Shown here one piece after another: positions 11,863 to 21,227 of a stretch of DNA of 64,000 nt (the first letter of the stretch is position 1; each line of letters opens with the position of its first letter). A model generated the notes under the pieces. It was not told the origin of the DNA. It searched no databases and worked only from the letters and a program-made list of their open reading frames with translations. The stretch spans positions 306,745,115-306,809,114 of the forward strand of contig NC_080672.1 in the NCBI RefSeq assembly GCF_030247195.1, in the 5' to 3' direction. This stretch comes from Topomyia yanbarensis. Its lineage: Eukaryota > Arthropoda > Insecta > Diptera > Culicidae. The position numbers and the translations under genes are program-made.

Positions 11863-12629
11863 TATCGTCGTTATTGTGCTATCTTATGACCAACGCCATT
11901 TTGGGGTAACTGAGTTAGATATGCCACATCACTTGTCTACACGCTCGTAAAAAGTTACTCAGACTCTGAGTAGTTTTTAACTCAGTTTTGAATGATGTTC
12001 GTAAACGTCAAAAATTGAGTTGACAGGTGTAATATCTCTGAGTAACTCTGACTCTCTTTTTGGGTATTACACGAAAAACCGTTTTGGAGTTACCAAATGA
12101 ACAAGCCTTTTTTCGCCAAGTTAAAAATTCCAAGCGTCATCCGCCACTTTCCATTAGTAGGTACAGGCTCGTTTAGTTATCGCTCATCAGCTTTTCAAAA
12201 ATAAAAATTTGTTCAAATATTTATAATAGTTGGAGCTAGAGTTGTAGTGTTTGTGGTGAAATACATTTAAATTTAAAGAGTGGATTTGAGCAACCAGCAT
12301 GCAGAACATTTCAGAAGTGGTGGATACTGAAACGGTAATGAAGTTACGAGGTAATATTTACGTTATACTTACAAAAAAACATAAAATTTAATAAACTGGT
12401 TTCTTTAATTATTATTGTAAAAATATTCCATGAGAAAAGAAAGCCTGGATTGTATTGCATCCAAAACAAAATTTTGACGGACAATTTCTTCACTGGATGA
12501 AAACCGGTTTAATTCCAGTTCAGATGCAACAATCGATCGTGAACCAGTTTAAATAGGTATCGGTTGTTGCACTTCAGTTGAACTCCTGAAAGAAATGATT
12601 CAGAATTCCAAGTCATGATCCGGATGTTT

Positions 12630-12783
12630 CCCAGTAAAGTTCAGCCGGAACTCGGCTGGCTCCAGTTAGTATTCCAGCTCCAGTGACACAACCTATTCTA
12701 ACTAGAATCTAATCTAACTGGAGCCGGAATACTAACTGGAATCAGCTGGAATTCTGGCTCATTTCCGGCTGAACTTTACTGGG
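12630..12783. mobile_element. Small foldback element nested in the TA element
   Basis: A 154-bp near-palindrome begins CCCAGTAAAGTTCAGCCGGA and ends with its inverse, TCCGGCTGAACTTTACTGGG allowing one difference. The arms also share TCCAGTTAGTATTCC. Target duplication is not obvious. Confidence 0.7.
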
Positions 12784-12839
12784 TTTTAATGAAATATTGC
12801 GCTCATAAATTGAGTAATATTATTCTACCCAAACTCTGA

Positions 12840-13140
12840 GAAATTTCACCTCAATTTTTGGCTTTGCTGTCTACTCAAAAATTGGGTAAGCTTCTGCTCA
12901 TAATATGAGTAATAATCGCTCAATTTTTGGTTTTGTTAAAGTTCTACTGAACCCAAAATTTGAGTAGTGTTCAACTCAAAGTCTGAGTAATAATCACTCA
13001 ATTTTTGGTTTTGTTAAAGTTGTACTGAACTCAAAATTTGAGTAATGTTCAACTCAAAATCTGAGTAATAGTGACGCACTTTTAGGTTTAGTGTGGATAA
13101 TATTGTACTCAAAAACCGAGTAATAATTAATCAGTTTTTG
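12840..13140 (+). repeat. Tandem repeat, about 78-bp unit, 3-4 copies
   Basis: The word CTCAATTTTTGGTTTTGTTAA recurs at about 12919 and 12997, with a weaker copy near 13075. The intervening AACTCAAA..TGAGTAATA text also repeats. It lies in the right half of the TA-flanked element and probably serves as subterminal repeats. Confidence 0.7.
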
Positions 13141-13330
13141 GTTCAGGCAGGCTTACTCAAATTTGAGTAACTCCGGAATTACTCAATTTAAAGGTTGTTC
13201 CACTTTATCTGGAAATGGGTGGCATTAAACTCAATTTTGAGTTACTTTTTACGAGCGTGTAGATTTAAATCTCTACAAAGTGGCATTTTCAGAATTTTTG
13301 ACATTCTGCTTGGTTGCTGTGGTATCCCTG

Positions 13331-13440
13331 TCAAAAAAAATGCGGACGAACATGGTCAGGCGATTTAAAAAGCTTGACGTTTGACTCAACTCGCCTGTGC
13401 TAATTGCCCCTAGGAACAAATGCAATTTGCGAATGCGATT
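13331..13440. repeat. Repeat shared with 56930-57240 (inverted)
   Basis: Sequence around CATGGTCAGGCGATTTAAA and ACTCAACTCGCCTGTGCTAA matches the reverse complement of 56930-57240. There the same text is interrupted by a CTCGACAAAC MITE. The present copy is therefore the empty site for that insertion. Confidence 0.65.
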
Positions 13441-14182
13441 TAAAGGCAATTTCAATACTTAGACAAATTTTCTGGCGGCTGAAATGGACTTGGTTTGTTT
13501 TTTGCGTTTTTCAAACATGGCGGTTCATGTTTGGCTTAAGTTTAAAATTGTTTTTTTTTTAACAATTGGCGTGTTCCCGCTTGTATTTTGTTTGTTTAGT
13601 GCACTTAATTTAGCCAACGAATGTGGAAAATTGTGGAATCGTGTGTAAGTATAGTGGAACAAGATCTCTGAGTCTAAATGAAAGTCAGATTGTGGTAAGT
13701 TTTGGTGTGCAATACGAATTTCACCATCGATTCTTCCTATAGTCTGGTGATGATTACCTAGTGTACCGATAAATTTATGTGAGTAGATAGTGAATCCGAA
13801 AATAATAATTATTTTTAATTTTCATATCAGGCAATTAAGGGCGATTAAATGGCGCGTTCCCTGGGCGATTTAGGGGCGTTTTAAGGGCGGGTAGAGCGGC
13901 AAAAAAATGACGGCGGCAAATCGCCCAAATGTTGCATATAAAATAGCTCCCTAATTGCCAGCAAATTGCTGGCAAATTGTAGGGCAATTAGCGCATCCGA
14001 GTTGGCAAATAGCCCCCCGCAAGCCAGAAACTTGCCCTTTTTGAGTGGGATGGCGAGAAACATGCTGAGAAATATTTAATTTTTTGCTTCAAATAACTGT
14101 GTCTGTGAATTGGTTCAAGCTATCTTGACGAGTGTAAAGTAATCTGAAAATCACAATAGCATAAAAAAAAAAAAAAAAAAAT

Positions 14183-14275
14183 CTCGACAAACATATGATT
14201 ACGGCTTAAAAGCCAACTGTCAACATTCTCTTTGAAAGGAAATTCCGGACAAACCGGCTTAAAAGCCACATTGCG
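14183..14275. repeat. CTCGACAAACATATGATTACGG MITE, half copy
   Basis: Starts CTCGACAAACATATGATTAC and shares about 75 bases with the copies at 44740 and 56979. CGGCTTAAAAGCC occurs twice within it (14203 and 14258). An adenine run of about 18 bases sits immediately before it. The second terminus is missing. Confidence 0.7.
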
Positions 14276-15735
14276 CTGAGTTACGCGCCCATCTAGTTTG
14301 CATCAGTGCGAGTGAGAAAACGTTTTGACGTTTGTTTTTGTTTCGATCGCACTCGGGTGTATCCCATATAGCAAGAACTCGACGAAATGCTAGATTATCT
14401 CGAGATAGACAATAGTAAAAACTCGCAACATAGTCGACCGATCTTCGTAATATTTGGGAGATTAATACAGAATGGATAGAAGCATGAATTGTCTTCTTTG
14501 AATTGTTTATACCATTTATAAATTTCAAGACATTCAATCTCAAACTTTAAAAATCGTTTTTCTCAAAATGTGCTAAATGGTGCTTGTCATAAGATAGCAG
14601 AACAGCGGCGATATGGTATTAAATGTCCAAAAAATTAAGCGATTCATAACACAAACAAATAACCATACAGGAACAGTTTCAAGAAAAGGAGTAGGAGTTT
14701 CAAGTACACGGAAAAAAATCCGTTCATAAACTCATGAACAAAAAATCACGATCTCGTGAATTGAACGATTTACAAAAATCGTGACCAAGTTCCTGAAATT
14801 ATAGATAATAATCCTGGTGTTAATAAAACTGTGTTTTTTAAAAAAAAAAACTAATTCACGCAAAAATGTACATGGCGTTACATTACTATTATTGGTTTGG
14901 TTATTGTGGTTGTTACCTGGACATGCTTAGTTTTTGTTATGATTCTTGTTCATGCTTTGGAGATACACTGGTTTGTACTAAAACGTACAACTAAAACGAT
15001 GTTAATGATTTCAGGAGCTTAGTCACGATTTTCGTAATTTCTTATCACTCATCATTGTCATAAATTCGTTTCACGTTACTGTGATATTTTATTCATTAGT
15101 TTAATATCGGATTTTTCTGGCAGAGTAGCACCATTTCTGTTCATGATATCAGGGTTTTAGTTACAATTTACGAGTTTCGCGATGAATTTTTCTAGCAGAG
15201 TAGTGTGACTTATGTTCATGATGTCAGGATCTCAGTCACGATTTCCGTAATTTCTGTTCACATTATCGTGAATTTTTAGTCACACGTAGAGTGATTTGTG
15301 GATCATAGTCACTATTTTGGATATTTTAATCACAAATAGTGTAATTTATGTTCATGATTTCAGGATCTTAGTCACGTTTATCGTATTTTTTTGCTCGTTA
15401 TCATAATATTTTATTTTTGAGCTATCGTTCGAATTTGACAAGTGTAGTAAGGTGACTACTGTTTATGTTTAATTACTATCGGATTTTTTATTCGGATTAC
15501 CGTGACAATATGATTTGGTTCATAAAACCGTAACTGATTCTCTGACTCTTGTTTTCTGAGCTACATCACGAAGAAAATTTGTGGCTCTTAATATATTTTT
15601 TGTGCTTAGCGCAGTTCTCGTATTGTGTCCAGACATCACATTGAACCTTATCGAATGAATAATGATGTTCGAAGTCCTAATAGTTTTCTCATATCAGCTG
15701 CTTGCACCTATTACTAGTCGCTATAGGCTGCACAT

Positions 15736-16907
15736 TAGAGTGACAGAAAAAAAATGACCCCCATCGGCCCACCCCTGTGCCGATTCCTAGTCCCACCAGG
15801 AGTGTCTGCTCCAAATTTGAGCCAAATCGAACAAGTCTAGCTACCGGACCAACGTGCTTGAAGTTTGTATGGGATTTTTCGACAATCTACATGGAGAAAA
15901 CCCACTTGCTCACATTTTCGCCGCTTGGTGGCACTGTATACATCAGATTATCACCAAAAGTGAAACTTAAGAAGATAATTTTACTATCTACAACTTTGTT
16001 GAAGACTGCAAAGCGATCTGACTCCAATACGAAAAGTTATTAAACTTTTAACGAAGTGATGTCTGAGTCAGTTTTGCATGGGGCCTAGCAGTGCATGGTA
16101 GTGTATCAGTACTAGGTTCTAACAAACAAAACATTTTTATGGAATAATGGTTAGATTTAGCTGAATAGTATGTTTGGAAGAATTGTAGTAGTTAATACGA
16201 GTTATGTTTTGGTTAGAAAATTGTAGTTCCACATCTGACCGCATAGATGGCGCCAACACTAACCTTTCAACGAAGAGAGATAGAAATTAAGTGTCTTCTA
16301 CAAAGTTGTAGAACAAGAATATTGCAGTAATTCTTCCAAACATCTCGATATTCTATCTCTCTCCGTTGAAAAGTTAGTGTTGGCGCCATCTATGCGGTCA
16401 CAGATTGAACTAAAATTTTCTAACCAAAACATAACTCGTATTATGTACTGCAATTCTTCCGAACATACTATTCCGCTAAATCTAACCATTAATCCACAAA
16501 AATGTTTAGTTTGTTAGAACCTAGTACTAATACACTATCATGCACTGCTAGGCCCCATGCAAAACTGACTCAGACATCACTTCGTTAAAAGTTTATTAAC
16601 TTTTCCTATTGGAGTCGCATCTCTTTGCAGTCTTCAACAAAGTTGTAGATAATAAAATTATCTTCTTAAGTTTCACTTTTGGTGATAATCTGATGTATAC
16701 AGTGCCACCAAGCGGCGAAAATGTGAGCAAGAGGGTTTTCTCCATGTAAATTGTCGAAAAATCCCATATAAACTCCAAGCACGTTGGTCCGGTAGCTAGA
16801 CTTGTCCGATTTGCTTCAAATTTGGAGCAAGCACTCCTGGTGGGACTAGGAATCGACTCAGGGGCCGATTGAGTTTTCAAAAATTCATTATTTTTCTGGG
16901 CAGTCTA
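15736..16907. mobile_element. 1.17-kb foldback hAT-like element
   Basis: Two arms of about 550 bp (roughly 15736-16285 and 16360-16907) are inverted copies of each other with a central spacer of about 75 bp. The ends read TAGAGTGACAGAAAAA and, inverted, TAGACTGCCCAGAAAAA. The octamer CTGCACAT flanks both sides (15728-15735, 16908-16915), a perfect 8-bp duplication as left by hAT transposases. Each arm carries an open frame (15777-16043 plus, 16596-16880 minus) for nearly the same peptide of about 85 residues. That peptide has no known domain and is expected from the inverted duplication. A transcript across it would form a long hairpin. Confidence 0.85.
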
Positions 16908-17089
16908 CTGCACATGGCTAAATGCCATTTCACGACAAAACCCAAATTTTGTAAAATAGTTCACGTGAAAACCACCATGACCATGTGCAGAGTTATATGA
17001 ACTAGAAAATAATTACGGTGGTCTTCTAAATATCACAAGCACTAAAGATAGATCGTGAATCATGTGCTACGAGTCATGAACCAGTGCAC

Positions 17090-17640
17090 GAATCCTTGAA
17101 AAATATTTTATGATTTTGTGAACTATTTCACGAGCACGTAGTCAAGAAAATTATACTAGGAATCATGAACTAGTTCAGAAACACATGAACGATATTTTTT
17201 TGATTTTGTGAACTATTTTACGGTCACACGTGATCGGTGTGACTATTATATTAGAAATCATTAATCAGTTCACGTTTCTAAGAATAAAATTTCATGATTT
17301 TCTGAACTATTTCAAGAGCATGAAAGGTCAGTCGCTAGGAATCATAAACCGGTTATTGAATAATATTTTATTGCACGATTTCGAATGGTAAGTCGCGACT
17401 TTTACTCTAGGAAGCATGAACTAGTTCTCGAATATATAAAAATTATTTCATGGTTTTGTGAACTATTTCGTGATAATGAATGATGAGTTGTGCTAGAAAT
17501 CAAGAATCACGTATATATGAACAACATTTTGTGATTTTGTGAACTATTTCACGAGCACGAATATTAAATCGTGCTATCATGAACTAGTTCACGATAATTG
17601 AAAGAATTCATGAATAATATTCCGGGTTTCGTGAAGTAGT
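17090..17640 (+). repeat. Degenerate subterminal repeat array
   Basis: The phrase TTTTGTGAACTATTTCACG recurs with changes near 17115, 17205, 17300, 17455 and 17540, each followed by a variant of AATCATGAACTAGTTC. It is part of the TA-flanked element ending at 17952. Confidence 0.6.
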
Positions 17641-18282
17641 TGACGAGCAAATATTTTCCAAAAGCTTTGAATAAAATCAAGACTCAACCTTTTGTTTTGT
17701 GAAGAATTTTTCATAAAGTTGTGAACTAGTTCACGTACAGACAATTGATTTAATATTGGTATGCCGGAAAACGTGACTGAAATTCATGAAATAATATCTC
17801 CACTAATAAAAGTATTATATAGGCGTTACTGGCTGAAAATGGATCATAATTATAAATGTTCTTTCATGGTCCTGATTTCGTAACGAAAAAACGTCATTGT
17901 TCCAGAATTCATGGCATTTTATTCACGTCTTTTGTGAGCATTTTTTTCCGTGTAGCGAATAGCGAGAAAAAAGTTGTTGAAGTCATTTGGATTGGTAATA
18001 GATCTAGCAGAAACATTTATCCGTATTATTAAAATTATTTTTTGAAATTCGAAGTAATAATTCCTTAGAAAATTTTAGAACAACGGTACAATATAGTTTC
18101 CAAAATGTCCTACGCAATTCAGTAGGGTAATACGCTGTCATTACCGAAGGTCACCCAACAGGGAAAAAGCCGGAGTACCGTTTTAGGTCGGAAGGAGAAA
18201 CACGGGAAACAGCACAAGCGGAGGGAAGAGCGAAAAGGAGAGCATAAGTGAAAAGAAAATCCTTCGGCTCGTCAAAAAGCTC

Positions 18283-18375
18283 TAGTAACAATTGAGGTTT
18301 CATGGCACTCTTGGAGCCCCTCTTAAAACTTAGAATGCACTTGTAGTGTGCTATAAAACCAGAATTGTTACTTGG
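18283..18375. mobile_element. CTAGTAACAATT MITE, copy 1
   Basis: About 93 bp bounded by CTAGTAACAATTG and GAATTGTTACTTGG. The interior TTTCATGGCACTCTTGGAGC..GTAGTGTGCTATAAAACC is shared with the copies at 20057 and 44873. It is noncoding and inserted in the ORF1 region of the R1-like element. Confidence 0.75.
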
Positions 18376-18504
18376 GAGGAGAAGCCGGAGAAGCCGTGCT
18401 CATTAAAACCAATGAAACGACGCGTATGCAGCGCTGCTTAAGAACGTCAACGGACACGGAGCCGAGGTATCTGGGGGAAATGGAGTAAGAATTGGACGTA
18501 ACAT

Positions 18505-19869
18505 TAGGGGAGACTGAGGAGACTTGATCCCCTTTTTTATTTTTCAATCCTACTCCGTGGAATGATAAAAAAAAACTATGTATTTTTTGTAGTTTTATAT
18601 TGTTTCTAGGGTTGACTGATAATCATAAAAAAATTACATGGAAATATTATACTGGACATGAGCTATGAGCATTTTTGGAAAACAACAAAAAAATGGAAAA
18701 TTCTTTGATTAGTGGAGACTCGATCCCTAATTTGGGGACACTTGATTATTTTTTGAAAACGTGTTTAAAAGAGCATGTAGGCTAATAAGCCTATTTTTAC
18801 CCTGTTTCTATTATCATCCTACCAATCTGAAGCCTTTGTTTAGAACAGCGTCTGCCATCTTTGCCCAACGCATTGACTCAAATGGTGTTGCGATAATTGG
18901 GGTACTCGATTAGAGTTTTTGCTGTGCTCAAATAGATGATTTTCACCATTCTAAAGACAATTTTGTTATTATATTGGCTCTTAATAAGAGGCGAATGACC
19001 TTAAGGCTAAAACCTCCATAATCGAAATAAAAAAATGGTTCCTAATAACAAATCAAAGAAGCTGAAATAATAAGATTAATAATGAAATAATGTGGTACCC
19101 TCCCTAATAGGGCAAAAATAGGTACCTAACCCCATTCAATGTTATAAATGTATTGTGGTATTGATTAAATTGTTGTGATTTACTATTTTTGTTACTACAT
19201 ATTATCCATCTCTCACCTGATTTTTATTACGAATTCCCCAAATCTCTGTGCAATGATTTGAAAGCTGTCGTTATTATGGTTAAGGAACGTCAAATGTGGG
19301 ATGCATGGTTGCTACGTATGCTGTAGTAAACATTTACAGTTAAGTTTTTGTATGATGAAGCGTTCATTTTTGACAGTTTTTTTTTGTTATTTTATGGCAA
19401 CAATGACTTCAATTGTTCTGGTGTGAATTTGGTTATTTTCAGTAGTGTGTATGAAGCATGGCGAAGGGGATCAAATCTCCAAGAATTTGAAGGGATCAAG
19501 TGAACCCATAGCATCTATTTCAGCAAACTTTAGTACAAATATAGTTGAACAAAAAAATCAGCTCAATCATAGCGTATTCATATAATTGACATTCTGCTGT
19601 ATTTCTGTATGCAAAAGTATAGTGTGCAATGGGAGACTTTATCAATTGTATAAAAGTTTGAAAATTTGGAAAATAAATCTTCTTCAGTTCTTTTGAGATT
19701 TTTTTCTTTAAATCGGTAAAAATTCGGTAACACAGGTCCAATTTATTTTTTTGTGTTAAAGAAACTTTTATTTAGATAAAACTACGCAACTTTCTAGTAT
19801 ATTCGATTAATGTATTCTGATGCGCCTTTGAGTTACAATGATGGGATCAAGTCTCCTCAGTCTCCCCTA
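18505..19869. mobile_element. DNA element with TAGGGGAGACTGAGGAGACT ends
   Basis: Inverted termini TAGGGGAGACTGAGGAGACT and AGTCTCCTCAGTCTCCCCTA are perfect and extend to about 27 bp. The 1365-bp interior is AT-rich and repeats GATC-AAGTCTCC-like words. Target duplication is uncertain: TTA abuts the GGGG end on one side and TAA on the other. It separates the R1-like ORF1 text at 18500 from its continuation at 19870. Confidence 0.75.
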
Positions 19870-20056
19870 ACGATTAACAGCTCGATCAGCTTGCAGAAGA
19901 TTATTACCAAAGTACAGCAGAAGTTAAAGCTATAAACCTGCAGATGATGATTGTGTGCAAGGACCTGGATGAGATCACGACGGAAGACGTGCACATGACG
20001 ATCCGATTAAAGAAGGGGTACGGAGGAATACAGACAGCGATGATTCGTTAGCCTTC

Positions 20057-20150
20057 TTAGTAACAATTGAGTTTTTACGGTAGTTTTATAACCACTCATA
20101 AAACTTAGATAGCCTTTGTAGCGTGCTATAAAATTCAATTATTACTTGGG
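20057..20150. mobile_element. CTAGTAACAATT MITE, copy 2
   Basis: Starts TTAGTAACAATTGAG and ends CAATTATTACTTGGG, with the family's GTAGCGTGCTATAAAA interior. It is inserted between the gag-like text and the zinc-knuckle region of the R1-like element. Confidence 0.75.
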
Positions 20151-20463
20151 CGGTAACTTCTGCCGACAAGGCGCAGGAGGTAGGCAAAGTTATGATTGGA
20201 TGGTCGAGATGCCCATTGGGAGTCGCCCACGAGTGAATAAATAAACGGAGAAATGCTTGATGTATTTGAGCTTTGGCCCGGATAGATCCAGGATGTGCTG
20301 GAAATGCGGGGAGACGGTCCATCTTGCGAGAGACTGCACGCGGAGGACGAAGTGTATGCTTTGCACTACAGCGGACGGAAACGACCATCAGATGAATGGC
20401 TCCAAGTGCCCCACCTATAAGAGTGTGACTGTAGGCTAACGGTAATGGAGATAAGCCAAATAA

Positions 20464-20792
20464 GGGATCATCCATTAATGACGTAGCACTTTTTGAGTGA
20501 TTTTTAACACACCCCTCCCCCATCGTAGCATTTCGTCACAAATCTATAAATACCCACCTGGTAATTACGCAGCTTGACGGTAATCCTCCCCTCACCCGTT
20601 GTCCCATAAAAAATTAAAAAAATGATGTTAGATGAAACGGGTAAGGTTGTCGTGACATCAGGTCAACCCCTATTCCCTTTAAAAAAGCTACGTAGTATGA
20701 CATGACCCCCTACCCCCCTGTCGTCACACATCATCACAAAATACAAAACTCCCCCCTCCCCATATAATGCTACGTCATTTATGGATGATCCC
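20464..20792. mobile_element. PIF/Harbinger-like MITE, TAA duplication
   Basis: GGGATCATCCATTAATGACG at the left and the inverse CGTCATTTATGGATGATCCC at the right bound 329 bp, flanked by TAA on both sides (20461-20463, 20793-20795). Internal purine/pyrimidine-rich blocks (CACCCCTCCCCC, CTCCCCATATAATG) are shared with the interrupted copy at 45306-47007. Noncoding. Confidence 0.85.
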
Positions 20793-21185
20793 TAAATCAG
20801 AATAACTGTGACACCGCATAGCAACGGATGTGGCAGTCTACGACAAAAACTATATGTGACATCGCTTTGATTGCAGAGCCGTATTAAGTCCCCCTGATCC
20901 CGGTAAAACGCTCATACGAAGACTTCGTGATTACCCAAAATCAACGGCGTCTTCATGTGCAGTTGTTGCGCTCCTCCAAGGTAGACAATGGAGCAGTTCA
21001 GCGTTATTCTGGAGCAGTTAACGGAGTAGTTGATCGGTCGAAAGCCAGTAGTCATTGATGGCGACTTCAACGCCTGGGCTGTGGAGTGGGCCAGTAGAGT
21101 AACTGGCACAAGAAGGTGTATCCTGCAGGAAGCTCTTGCGAAGTTAGACGTACGATTGTGCAATAAACGTTCTGTTAGCACATTT

Positions 21186-21187
<2 letters not shown>

Positions 21188-21225
<38 letters not shown>
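21188..21225 (+). repeat. (AG)n microsatellite
   Basis: About 18 AG units sit inside the endonuclease region of the R1-like element, replacing coding text and producing an Arg-Glu run in the frame. Confidence 0.95.

Positions 21226-21227
<2 letters not shown>

Larger units (their letters stand above)
11940..13259. mobile_element. TA-flanked (Tc1/mariner-type) non-autonomous element
   Basis: Perfect terminal repeats CACGCTCGTAAAAAGTTACTC (left) and the inverse ending TTTTTACGAGCGTG (right), flanked by TA at 11938-11939 and 13260-13261. The 1320 bp are noncoding. The inside is filled with ACTCA/TGAGT words in both orientations and includes a 78-bp tandem array. It splits the host MITE at a point visible from the intact copy at 38466-39214. 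Confidence 0.8.
11863..14613. mobile_element. MITE family TTGTGCTATCTTATGAC, copy with nested insertions
   Basis: The left end near 11863 (ATATCGTCGTTATTGTGCTA) and right end near 14613 (ending GGCGATAT) are inverted copies of the same 30-bp terminus. The 749-bp copy at 38466-39214, in reverse orientation, matches both flanks: 11873-11937 corresponds to its right end and 14400-14605 to its left end. The extra length here is explained by the TA-flanked element at 11940-13259 and by further foreign DNA between about 13310 and 14390, including a piece related to 56930-57230 and a half copy of the CTCGACAAAC repeat. No coding sequence. Confidence 0.8.
14707..17952. mobile_element. TA-flanked element with CACGGAAAAAAAT ends
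   Basis: Left terminus CACGGAAAAAAAT and right terminus ATTTTTTTCCGTG are perfect inverted repeats flanked by TA (14705-14706, 17953-17954). The left interior (15000-15420) repeats a GTTCATGATNTCAGGATCTTAGTCACG-like unit. The right interior (17090-17640) repeats a GATTTTGTGAACTATTTCACGAGCACG-like unit about every 80-150 bp. Its centre is occupied by the foldback at 15736-16907. Noncoding; probably a Tc1/mariner-type derivative. Confidence 0.75.

Noticed and set aside
15777..16043. Frame repeated at 16596-16880, considered as a host gene pair
   Set aside because: Both copies lie in the arms of one foldback with a target duplication; no domain and no splice or promoter evidence.
20086..20523. 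145-codon minus-strand frame
   Set aside because: Opposite strand of the R1-like gag zinc-knuckle region and MITEs; an antisense shadow.
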